From Planctomycetota bacterium (GTDB lineage Bacteria > Planctomycetota > UBA1135 > UBA2386), in the NCBI GenBank assembly GCA_016793305.1, contig JAEUHU010000259.1:1-10851 (forward strand): 10,851 bases of DNA, given 5' to 3'. A program made the position numbers and the translations under genes. Of the stretch, positions 1 through 8,414 are shown one piece after another. Within the stretch, counting starts at the first letter, position 1; each line of letters starts with the position of its first letter. The notes under the pieces are model-generated. The model did no database searches. It was not told where the DNA came from and saw only the letters and a program-made list of their open reading frames with translations.

Positions 1-567
1 GAAGGGGCCCGAGGCGATCAACTCCTACGCGAAGATGCTGCACGACCTCGGCCCGCTGCTGTGGGTCGCACGCATCGGCCTGCTGGCGATCTTCGTGCTG
101 CACGTGGTCACCGCGATCCGCCTGTCGCGCGCCAACCAGGCGGCGCGGCCGGTGCGCTACGCCAAGGAGGCGACCATGCAGGCGTCGTTCGCGTCGCGCT
201 CGATGGTGCTGAGCGGCCTCACGCTGCTGGTGTTCGTCGTCTACCACCTGCTGCACTTCACGCTCGGGGTCACCAACCCCGAGCACTTCCAGAAGAAGGC
301 GACCGGGGCCGGCGGCTTCGACGTCCACGCGATGGTCACCACGTCGTTCGCCAACCCGGGCATCGCGATCGCCTACGTCGCCTCGCAGGTCGTGCTGTTC
401 CTGCACCTGAGCCACGGCGTGCAGAGCCTCGCGCACACGCTCGGCCTCCACCATGCTCGCTACACCCCGATGATCAAGAAGCTGTCGTTCCTGCTCGCAC
501 TGCTGATCGCCGGCGGCAACTCGCTGCTCGCGCTGTCGGTGTTGGCCGGCATCGTCAAGGGGGCCGC

Positions 568-571
<4 letters not shown>
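1..571 (+). CDS. sdhC: Succinate dehydrogenase cytochrome b558 subunit, 5'-truncated
   Basis: This is the membrane anchor of complex II, which binds haem b and passes electrons between the SdhB iron-sulfur clusters and the quinone pool. The frame is open from base 2, with no start in the window; the first internal ATG at 35 is preceded in frame by residues typical of the family ([10 protein letters not shown]), so the true start lies upstream. About 189 residues are visible, against roughly 220 for the family. Four hydrophobic segments remain. Histidines suited to haem b ligation lie in [16 protein letters not shown] and [12 protein letters not shown], as in the dihaem b558 anchors of Bacillus subtilis and Wolinella. 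The last helix sits just before the stop. The stop codon overlaps the sdhA start (ATGA), so translation is coupled. Dihaem enzymes of this type can run as succinate dehydrogenase or fumarate reductase; direction cannot be read from sequence. Confidence 0.93.
557..563 (+). promoter_or_regulatory. Ribosome binding site for sdhA
   Basis: A purine-rich AAGGGGG lies 4 nt before the ATG at 568, inside the 3' end of sdhC. It supports the 568 start rather than a longer protein, although the sdhA frame stays open far upstream. Confidence 0.5.
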
Positions 572-2477
<1,906 letters not shown>

Positions 2478-2478
<1 letters not shown>

Positions 2479-3275
2479 TGAAGCTCACCCTGCACATCTG
2501 GCGCCAGAGCAAGCGCAGCACCAAGAGCGACTTCAAGCAGGACGGCAAGATGGTCCGCTACGAGCTGGACCACGTCTCGCCCGACATGTCGTTCCTCGAG
2601 ATGCTCGACGTGCTGAACGAGCAGTTGACCCGGAAGGGCGAGGAACCGGTCGTGTTCGACCACGACTGTCGCGAAGGCATCTGCGGTGCGTGCAGCCTGA
2701 TGATCGACGGCGAAGCGCACGGCCCGCAGAGTGGCACGACCACCTGCCAGCTGCACATGCGCAGTTTCCGGGACGGCGCCGAGATCTGGATCGAGCCGTG
2801 GCGCGCTGCGGCGTTCCCGGTGATCAAGGACCTGATGGTCGACCGCTCGGCGTTCGACCGAGTCGTGCAGGCCGGTGCGTTCATCTCGGTGAACACCGGC
2901 GCCCCGCAGGACGCGAACGCCATCCCGGTGCCGAAGGCCGACGCCGACAAGGCGTTCGACGCCGCCACCTGCATCGGCTGCGGTGCCTGTGTCGCGGCCT
3001 GCAAGAACGCGTCGGCGATGCTGTTCGTCGGCGCCAAGGTGTCGCACTTCGTGCACCTGCCCCAGGGCCGCGTCGAGCGCGAGACCCGCGCGCGCAAGCT
3101 GGTCGCGCAGATGGACGCGGAAGGCTTCGGCAACTGCACCAACCAGTACGAGTGCGAAGCGGCGTGCCCGAAGGACATCCCGGTGCGCGTGATCGCCGAG
3201 ATGAACCGCGAGTTCGTGCGCGCCAAGGCCATCGAGGAGCCGCCCAGCAACAAGCGCGTCGGCGGCGACGGCTGA
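2478..3275 (+). CDS. sdhB: Succinate dehydrogenase / fumarate reductase iron-sulfur subunit
   Basis: This subunit carries electrons from the SdhA flavin through three iron-sulfur clusters to the haem/quinone sites of SdhC. The product is 265 residues, normal for the family. The N-terminal ferredoxin domain has the [2Fe-2S] cysteines C64, C69, C72 and C90 (CREGICGAC, then C18 residues later). The C-terminal domain has [11 protein letters not shown] at 165-175 and [12 protein letters not shown] at 220-231. By the family pattern, C165, C168, C171 and C230 bind [4Fe-4S], and C175, C220 and C226 bind [3Fe-4S]. Its start overlaps the sdhA stop by one base and its stop overlaps the next start by one base, so it is mid-operon. 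The gene order C-A-B is the one usual for this complex II type. No cluster ligand is missing. Confidence 0.97.
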
Positions 3276-3685
3276 TGGGCGTGCCGCGGGGCGTCGATCC
3301 GAGCCGCCCGCGCCCCGGCCTGCTGGCCACCCTCGAGGTACTGCCGTTCCAGGCCAGGATCGCCGCAGGCGTGCTGATGCTCGGCTTGGGTGTGGGGGCG
3401 ATGGCCACGACCGCCTACTCCATGGTCCTGCTCGGGGCTGGCGTCCTGTTCGGCGCGCCTCTGCTGATCGGCGGTCTCGCGGACCGCCGACGCACCCGCC
3501 AGGCCGCGGCGGAGCTCGGTCGTGCCAAGGCGGAACTGGTGACGCTGCGCGAGCTCGTCGAGGGGGCTCGCGAAGACCGGCGCAGCGTCGGGGCATTGCT
3601 GCGGGAGCGCGGCTACGAGTCGCTCGCGGTGCAGCGCTGGATCGCGCGCGAATGCGGGGTCGTGCTGCCGAGCGGCGAGCGGTAG
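3275..3685 (+). CDS. Hypothetical two-helix membrane protein, last gene of the sdh operon
   Basis: A 136-residue protein that I do not recognise. Its ATG overlaps the sdhB stop (TGATG), so it is translated from the sdh transcript. A basic, proline-containing N-terminus (to about residue 27) is followed by two adjacent hydrophobic segments at about 28-47 and 49-67 with a very short turn, giving a hairpin with both ends on the same side. RRR at 71-73 marks the cytoplasmic edge. Residues about 74-101 (AAAELGRAKAELVTLRELVE) have heptad-like leucine/alanine spacing and probably form a short coiled coil. A conserved-looking C-terminal stretch (about 102-130, RSVGALLRERGYESLAVQRW) follows. It carries no haem or metal motif. 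The context suggests a complex II accessory or assembly factor, or simply a membrane protein that travels with it; this is inference. G+C bias and third-position use match its neighbours, so the frame is credible. Confidence 0.75.
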   Translation: MGVPRGVDPSRPRPGLLATLEVLPFQARIAAGVLMLGLGVGAMATTAYSMVLLGAGVLFGAPLLIGGLADRRRTRQAAAELGRAKAELVTLRELVEGAREDRRSVGALLRERGYESLAVQRWIARECGVVLPSGER

Positions 3686-3720
3686 TTCGCGGGCGCTCGC
3701 GGGCCCGGCTGGTTCGGGCC
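3675..3720 (+). terminator. Two adjacent hairpins at the end of the sdh operon
   Basis: A perfect 7-bp stem (GCGAGCG at 3675-3681 with CGCTCGC at 3694-3700) spans the stop codon of the 136-residue gene. It is followed directly by a 6-bp stem (GGCCCG 3702-3707 with CGGGCC 3715-3720). A third small stem, GGGCG/CGCCC, lies at 3730-3742. None has a T-tract, so this is not a classical intrinsic terminator. The structures may stabilise or end the sdh transcript by another route. Such stems arise easily in GC-rich DNA, hence the low confidence. Confidence 0.35.
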
Positions 3721-3837
3721 ATCGACCCGGGGCGTCTCGCCCGAGTGGCCGCTCGTGTCTCCGCCTTCCGCGTCGGCGGGCTACGCTGATCGCCCTACAT
3801 CGTGGAAACCTCGCCCACGCTGCAATCCTCGTGTCGC

Positions 3838-5286
3838 ATGGAACCCACCCCGAAGCCCGTCGGCATGTTCCTCCGTCTGCACCGGCTGCTGCGATCCAAC
3901 TGGATCACGTCGCTGGGGGCGGCGCTGATGACCTTGGCCGTGCTGGCCCTGGTCACGCTGTTCGGCATGCACATGATGGGCGGCGCCTGGGCCGGGCCCT
4001 ACGTCGGCCTGCTGACGACGCTGGTCGTGCCGGCGGTGTTCCTGGCCGGGCTCGCGATGGTGCCGACCGGCCTGTTCCTCTACCGGAAGCGTCTCGCCGA
4101 GCGCATCGCCCAGCTCAGCGACCGGCCGATGTCGCTGGCCCGCGCAGTGGTGGTGCTGACCGCCGTCAACTTCGCCGCGGTCGGCACGATCGGCTACGGC
4201 GGCGCCCACTACATGAGCTCGGTCGAGTTCTGCGGCAAGGCCTGCCACTCGGTGATGGAGCCCGAGTACGTGTCGTTCCTGCGTTCGCCGCACCAGCGCG
4301 TCGACTGCGTGAAGTGCCACGTGGCGCCGGGCGCCCAGGGCTACATCGAGGCCAAGCTGAACGGTACGAAGCAGCTGCTCGGCGTGATCACCGGCGACTA
4401 TGCGCGGCCGATCCCGACGCCGGTCCACAACCTGGTGCCCGCGAACCAGACCTGCGAACAGTGCCACTGGCCGGAGAAGTACCTCGGCACGAAGCTGAAG
4501 GTGAAGCCGCACTTCCGCGAGGACGAGAAGGTCACCGGCTACACCAACGTGCTGCTGATGCGCACCGGCGGCACCCGTCCCGACGGCTCGTCGGAAGGCA
4601 TCCACTGGCACGTGCACCCGGACGCCACCGTCGAGTACGTCGCCACGGATGCGGCGCGCACGCAGATCCCGTGGCTGCGCGTGGTGCGTCGCGACGGCAC
4701 GCAGCAGATCTACACCCGGCCCGGCGTGCCGGCCGAACCGCGGCCCGCGGGCGAGCTGCGCAAGATGGACTGCAACGACTGCCACAACCGCTCGGCGCAC
4801 GCCTTCGAACTGCCCGGCGACGCGCTCGACACGGCGTTCGCGCACGGCATGCTGCCGCGCGACATCCCGTTCCTGAAACAGCGCGCGATGGCGGCCCTGC
4901 AGGCGAGCTGGACGCGCGACGAAGCCGTCGGCGGCATCCGCAACCACCTGCTGCAGGCCTACGCCGCGGCGGGCGGGATCGATGCGGTGCTGCAGCCGCG
5001 CCTCGAACAGGTGGCGAAGGATCTCGGCGAGATCTGGCTGCGCAACAACTGGCCGGAACGGAAGCTCGGCTGGAACAGCTACCCGGACCTCGCCACGCAC
5101 GCCGGTTGCTTCCGCTGCCACGACGGCGAACACGCGACCCCCGACGGCAAGGGCGTGGTCTTCGGGCCGCGCCTGACCGACAGCGGGGCGCCGGTGCGCG
5201 ACGGCAGCTGCAACCGTTGCCACACCGTGCTCAGCGAGAACGAGGAGGATCCTGCGGTCCTCGACGCCTTCGGCTTGAAGCGCTGA
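3838..5286 (+). CDS. NapC/NirT-family membrane cytochrome c, six haem motifs, probable menaquinol oxidase
   Basis: An inner-membrane multihaem cytochrome that probably oxidises menaquinol and passes electrons to periplasmic haems. With the ATG at 3838 it has 482 residues; an in-frame GTG at 3802 would add 12, and neither start has a clear ribosome binding site. Three hydrophobic segments lie at about 24-44, 55-81 and 102-121, and the rest is periplasmic. The third helix runs into a NapC/NirT-type haem domain: first haem motif at 132 (CGKACH, a CX3CH form), followed by SVMEPEY, then CVKCH at 157 and CEQCH at 206. Three further CXXCH motifs at 312 (CNDCH), 424 (CFRCH) and 458 (CNRCH) form a C-terminal extension absent from the short NrfH-type tetrahaem proteins. 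Quinol-oxidising proteins of this broad kind (CymA in Shewanella; ImcH in Geobacter, as I recall) feed extracellular electron transfer. It heads the cytochrome/porin cluster, 152 bp after the sdh operon. The role is inferred; the family call is firm. Confidence 0.9.
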   Translation: MEPTPKPVGMFLRLHRLLRSNWITSLGAALMTLAVLALVTLFGMHMMGGAWAGPYVGLLTTLVVPAVFLAGLAMVPTGLFLYRKRLAERIAQLSDRPMSLARAVVVLTAVNFAAVGTIGYGGAHYMSSVEFCGKACHSVMEPEYVSFLRSPHQRVDCVKCHVAPGAQGYIEAKLNGTKQLLGVITGDYARPIPTPVHNLVPANQTCEQCHWPEKYLGTKLKVKPHFREDEKVTGYTNVLLMRTGGTRPDGSSEGIHWHVHPDATVEYVATDAARTQIPWLRVVRRDGTQQIYTRPGVPAEPRPAGELRKMDCNDCHNRSAHAFELPGDALDTAFAHGMLPRDIPFLKQRAMAALQASWTRDEAVGGIRNHLLQAYAAAGGIDAVLQPRLEQVAKDLGEIWLRNNWPERKLGWNSYPDLATHAGCFRCHDGEHATPDGKGVVFGPRLTDSGAPVRDGSCNRCHTVLSENEEDPAVLDAFGLKR

Positions 5287-5294
5287 GCTCGCCG

Positions 5295-7232
5295 ATGGGC
5301 GCCTTCCCGGAGCCACACGATCGGTCTGCTGCGGCTCGCCGCGGCTGGGTCGACTTCGTCTGCGCCAGTGCCGTGTTGCTGGTGGCGCGTGCGCCGCTGG
5401 CGCAGTCGCCGAGTCCTGCGCCGGTGCCTCCCCCGACCCCGGTGAGCCAACCGCCGGTTCCGGGGCCCCAGGATCCGCCGACGCCGCGACCGCCCGCGCC
5501 GTCGGCAACCCAGGACCCTGCAACCCAGGCCCCTCCAGCACCGCAGCCGCCAGCACCTGCTTCGCCGCCGACACAGCCCGCAGCCGAGACACCAAAGCCG
5601 AAGCCGATCGACCCAACGGAAGCCGCAGCCGAATTGCTGCGCCGCCGTCTCGGCTTGCGCACCGGTCCGGAAGGGCCGGTGCCGAACGGACCGCCGGCGC
5701 CGCCGCCGCCACCGCCGCCACCGCCGCCGGAGGTCGCGAACCCGCCAGCCGCCGAGCCGACGGCAGAGCGTTCGCACGGCGTTCTGCCGCAGGAACCGGC
5801 ACCTGGCAACCCGGCGACCGCGCCGACGGCGGCACCGCAGGAGCCGAAACCGGCCGCCCAGGACCCGACCGACCAGGCTGCCGAAGCCCTGCGCCGTCTG
5901 CTGCGCGGCGCCAAGCCTCCCGAGGTGGCGCCGATCCCGGGCCAGCCGAACCCCGAGCCGCCGCCGCCAGAGCGGCGCACACCGGAGGCTCTTGTCGAGC
6001 CGCCGCTCGGCGTGCCGGTGCACGGCAGCTTGTGGCTGCGTTACCGCGCCCGCCACGGCGGCGGCGCCACCGACCAGGACGTGGTCGGGCGGCTCCAGGT
6101 CGACGTCGGTTCGGCCAGCGACGACTCGATCACCGCGCACCTGCGCGCGCGCGGCTTCTGGAATGCCGACGGCCGGCGCCGCGACGACCCGTTCCCCGGG
6201 CTCGACCACAGCTTCGGCGACGAGTGGAACGGTCGCCTGTTCGCCGCCCACGTCGACGCGCACCAACAGGGCCCGCTCGAGCTGCTGCGGCTCGGCCGCC
6301 AGGACCTCGACGAGACGCCGACCACGCTGCAGTTCGACGGCGTGCGCCTGGACAGCGTGCGGTTCGGCGGCGCGATCAAGGCCTGGGCCATGGCCTATGG
6401 CGGTGTACCCGTGCACCAGTTCGAGGAACGGCGCCGCGGCGACCTCGTCGCCGGGCTCGCCGGTGGCTTCCAGCCGTGGGCCGGGGGCCGGGTGCGGCTC
6501 GACGCGATGCACCTCGAGGACGAGTTCCTGGCGATCGACCGCGAGGACGACCTGCTGTCGGTGCACTGGTGGCAGCGGCTCGGCGAACTGCAGCTGCACG
6601 GCCTGCACACCTGGCGCTCTGGGCAGGCCAGGGACCTGCAGCTCGGTGGGCGCGGCGAACTGCTCGGTTGCCAGTGGACGCTCGACTACCGCGAACTGGT
6701 GACGACGCAGCGGCAGCAGGTCACCGAGCTCGATCCGTTCTCGCTGATCGGCTTCGAGTACTCGCCGTACCGCCAGGTGTCCGCGGTGCTGCGCCGCGAC
6801 CTCGCCGAAGGGATCGACGTCGGCCTCGCCGGCGACCTGCGGCGATTGCACGACGAGAGCGACCAGCGGGCGTTCAACCGCGAGTTCGAACGGCTCACCG
6901 TCGACGCGGCGTGGCGCGACGTCGTGGTCCGCGGCCTGTCGCTGTCGATCGCCGGCAGCTACTGGAATTCCACCGGGGAAGCGTTCCGCACCGTCACCGG
7001 CGAGATCGCCTACCGCCCCGATGCGTCGCTACGGCTCGCCGTCGGCACCGGCTACGATCTGTTCCTCTACGACGTCTTCGAGGCCCGCGAACGCGTGCAC
7101 GTGCGCTCCTACCATGCGCGGGTCGAGCGCCGCCTCGGCGACGCCGTGCGGCTCGACGCCGGCTACGAACTGCAGCGCGACGACCTCGACGAGTTCCACC
7201 TGTTCCGCGTGGGGATGACATGGACGTTCTGA
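5295..7232 (+). CDS. Outer-membrane beta-barrel protein with long proline-rich N-terminal arm; probable porin of a porin-cytochrome conduit
   Basis: A 645-residue exported protein. The signal peptide (arginines 15-16, hydrophobic core about 21-33) probably ends after A36 (ARAPLA then QS). Residues about 38-236 are extraordinarily rich in Pro, Ala, Gln and Glu and include ten consecutive prolines at 136-145. Inside this arm a short helical motif occurs twice, DPTEAAAELLRRRLG at 106-120 and DPTDQAAEALRRLLRG at 190-205. From about 238 to the end, amphipathic stretches with alternating polar/apolar residues and many Trp, Tyr and Arg look like beta-strands of a barrel. The chain ends in GMTWTF, a terminal aromatic residue as in BAM-assembled barrels. 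By position between membrane and surface cytochromes it should play the part of MtrB/OmbB, the sheath that holds a multihaem wire. Its barrel of about 400 residues is smaller than that of MtrB. No sequence motif ties it to the MtrB family, so that assignment is contextual. The start lies 8 nt after the previous stop. Confidence 0.78.
   Translation: MGAFPEPHDRSAAARRGWVDFVCASAVLLVARAPLAQSPSPAPVPPPTPVSQPPVPGPQDPPTPRPPAPSATQDPATQAPPAPQPPAPASPPTQPAAETPKPKPIDPTEAAAELLRRRLGLRTGPEGPVPNGPPAPPPPPPPPPPEVANPPAAEPTAERSHGVLPQEPAPGNPATAPTAAPQEPKPAAQDPTDQAAEALRRLLRGAKPPEVAPIPGQPNPEPPPPERRTPEALVEPPLGVPVHGSLWLRYRARHGGGATDQDVVGRLQVDVGSASDDSITAHLRARGFWNADGRRRDDPFPGLDHSFGDEWNGRLFAAHVDAHQQGPLELLRLGRQDLDETPTTLQFDGVRLDSVRFGGAIKAWAMAYGGVPVHQFEERRRGDLVAGLAGGFQPWAGGRVRLDAMHLEDEFLAIDREDDLLSVHWWQRLGELQLHGLHTWRSGQARDLQLGGRGELLGCQWTLDYRELVTTQRQQVTELDPFSLIGFEYSPYRQVSAVLRRDLAEGIDVGLAGDLRRLHDESDQRAFNREFERLTVDAAWRDVVVRGLSLSIAGSYWNSTGEAFRTVTGEIAYRPDASLRLAVGTGYDLFLYDVFEARERVHVRSYHARVERRLGDAVRLDAGYELQRDDLDEFHLFRVGMTWTF
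5691..5729 (+). repeat. CCG/CCA triplet run encoding a polyproline block
   Basis: Thirteen consecutive triplets, mostly CCG with two CCA and one GCG, encode PPA followed by ten prolines (residues 133-145 of the barrel protein). The run is in frame and could vary in length by slippage without breaking the frame. A polyproline II rod is the expected shape. Confidence 0.7.
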
Positions 7233-8266
7233 ACCCTCATCCGCAGGACGCGCGCACCCGCTCGCGGTCGCTGGTCCGCTGGTCGGTGGGTCTGGCGATG
7301 GCCTCGTGGTTGCTGGTCGCCGCGTGCCTGTCGTTGCCGCCGCGGCGCAGCGAGCCGTCGTTCCCGCACCGGGTGCACGTGGTCGACAACCAGCTCGAGT
7401 GCACGTTCTGCCACGGTGGCGTGCTGCAGGTGGACCGGCCGCCGCTGCCGCCGCCCGAACTGTGCGGGCCGTGCCACGAACGCTTCGACGGCGACAAGCC
7501 ACCGGAGCGGCGGCTGCGCGCGTTCTTCGACGCCGACAGCCGCTATCGCCGCGTTGCGGTGAGCGGCCGTTCCGACGAAGTGCGCTTCTCGCACCAGCGG
7601 CACGCCGCCGCACCGGGCCTCACCTGCGCCACGTGCCACGCCGACATCGCGGCCGAGGACGAAGTGCCGCAAGCACCACTCGCCAGCAAGCCCGTGTGCA
7701 TGGACTGCCATCGCGAGCACGGCCAGAGCGTCGCGTGCACGACCTGCCACACGGCGATCGACGCGTCGTGGCGGCCGCCGAGCCACGACGGCGCCTGGCA
7801 GCGGCGCCACGGTGCGTGTGCCGAGGACCGCGAACGCAGCCAGGATCGCTGCGAGCTGTGCCATCAGGACGCCACCGGCTGCAACGCCTGCCACCAGCAG
7901 ACCCCGCCGCAGGACCACTCGCAGACGTTCCGCCTGCAGACGCACGGCCTGATGGCCTCGATCGACCGCACGCGCTGCCACGTCTGCCACACGCAGGACA
8001 GCTGCCAGCAGTGCCACGAGACGACGTTGCCGCGCAGCCATCGGGCCGGCTTCGGCGCGTCGCAGCAGCGGCACTGCACCGGCTGCCACCTGCCGCTCGC
8101 CGACACCGGCTGCAGCGTCTGCCACCGCGACACGCCGAGCCACGACCTCGCTACGCCGCTGCCGGGGGACCACAACCCCGGCATGTTTTGCCGGACCTGC
8201 CACGGCAACGGGGTGCGCCTTCCGCACCCCGACGGCGGCCACGTGTGCACCGCTTGCCATCGGTAA
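7220..8266 (+). CDS. Thirteen-haem c-type cytochrome, predicted lipoprotein; MtrA-like electron wire
   Basis: A 348-residue exported cytochrome. A basic n-region, hydrophobic segment (about 21-35) and lipobox LVAAC give a lipidation site at C36. Thirteen CXXCH motifs start at residues 61, 82, 136, 160, 173, 211, 221, 253, 262, 286, 298, 324 and 343. That is about one haem per 24 residues of the mature chain, and the last motif ends one residue before the C-terminus. Extra histidines (for example FSHQRH, THGLM, PRSHRAGF) can supply distal ligands, so most haems are probably bis-histidine. MtrA of Shewanella has ten haems in a similar length, so this is a haem-dense counterpart rather than a clear homologue. 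The gene overlaps the barrel gene by 13 bp, implying coupled synthesis of partners. GGGGA at 7211-7215 is a possible ribosome binding site. It probably sits at the periplasmic face of, or inside, the barrel; that placement is inferred. A soluble periplasmic shuttle role is less likely given the lipobox. Confidence 0.9.
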   Translation: MDVLNPHPQDARTRSRSLVRWSVGLAMASWLLVAACLSLPPRRSEPSFPHRVHVVDNQLECTFCHGGVLQVDRPPLPPPELCGPCHERFDGDKPPERRLRAFFDADSRYRRVAVSGRSDEVRFSHQRHAAAPGLTCATCHADIAAEDEVPQAPLASKPVCMDCHREHGQSVACTTCHTAIDASWRPPSHDGAWQRRHGACAEDRERSQDRCELCHQDATGCNACHQQTPPQDHSQTFRLQTHGLMASIDRTRCHVCHTQDSCQQCHETTLPRSHRAGFGASQQRHCTGCHLPLADTGCSVCHRDTPSHDLATPLPGDHNPGMFCRTCHGNGVRLPHPDGGHVCTACHR

Positions 8267-8298
8267 TCTCTCCGTACGCAGCACGGCGTGGGGGAGAT
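8266..8298 (+). promoter_or_regulatory. Strong hairpin directly after the 13-haem gene
   Basis: ATCTCTCC (8266-8273) pairs with GGGGAGAT (8291-8298), and after a single bulged G, TACGC (8275-8279) pairs with GCGTG (8286-8290). This makes a 13-bp stem with two G-U pairs and a 6-nt loop. It begins on the last base of the stop codon. No T-tract follows, so it is not a standard intrinsic terminator. It could be a transcript-end or processing/stability element that separates expression of the upstream genes from the decahaem gene. Confidence 0.5.
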
Positions 8299-8414
8299 AC
8301 GGACACGGCCGGCAGCGAAGCCGACCAGTGCTCCAGGAAGGAACCGACTCCCGCTTGCTTTGATCCTTCGTCATGCGGACGTCACCGAGACGGCCGCTGA
8401 GTGACTCAAGAACC
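8299..8414 (+). promoter_or_regulatory. Structured leader of the decahaem cytochrome gene
   Basis: This non-coding stretch precedes the decahaem gene. It holds three further possible stems: 8307-8326 (CGGC/GCCG core with outer GG/CC), 8337-8342 with 8364-8369 (GAAGGA/TCCTTC), and 8381-8385 with 8401-8405 (GTCAC/GTGAC). I could not recognise a promoter, and the conserved core of the cyclic-di-GMP riboswitch found before some Geobacter cytochrome genes is not evident. Individually the stems are short enough to occur by chance. Confidence 0.3.

Noticed and set aside
61..567. N-terminal extension of sdhA back to base 61
   Set aside because: It is out-of-frame translation of sdhC (Arg/Pro-rich). 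The family start, the ribosome binding site and the ATGA overlap all point to 568.
3686..3837. Promoter for the NapC/NirT gene
   Set aside because: The gap between the sdh operon and the cytochrome gene shows hairpins but no convincing -35/-10 or -24/-12 pair. A promoter may be present, but I cannot support one.
3781..5982. Very long minus-strand open frame (over 700 codons) opposite the NapC/NirT and barrel genes
   Set aside because: The same GC effect. The plus strand encodes haem motifs and a signal peptide in register, while the minus frame gives low-complexity Arg/Ala/Gly sequence.
5406..6004. Proline-rich stretch as non-coding DNA or a frameshift artefact
   Set aside because: The frame is continuous from a good signal peptide to the barrel, and the duplicated DPT..AAE..LRR motif is in the same frame both times, so it is real coding sequence.
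5079..6851. Minus-strand open frame opposite the barrel gene
   Set aside because: It is a reverse reading of the proline-rich region, producing Arg- and Gly-rich runs with no start signal or domain.
8299..8414. Cyclic-di-GMP (GEMM) riboswitch
   Set aside because: The context is suggestive, but I could not find the conserved core blocks of either GEMM class, so only an unclassified structured leader is reported.
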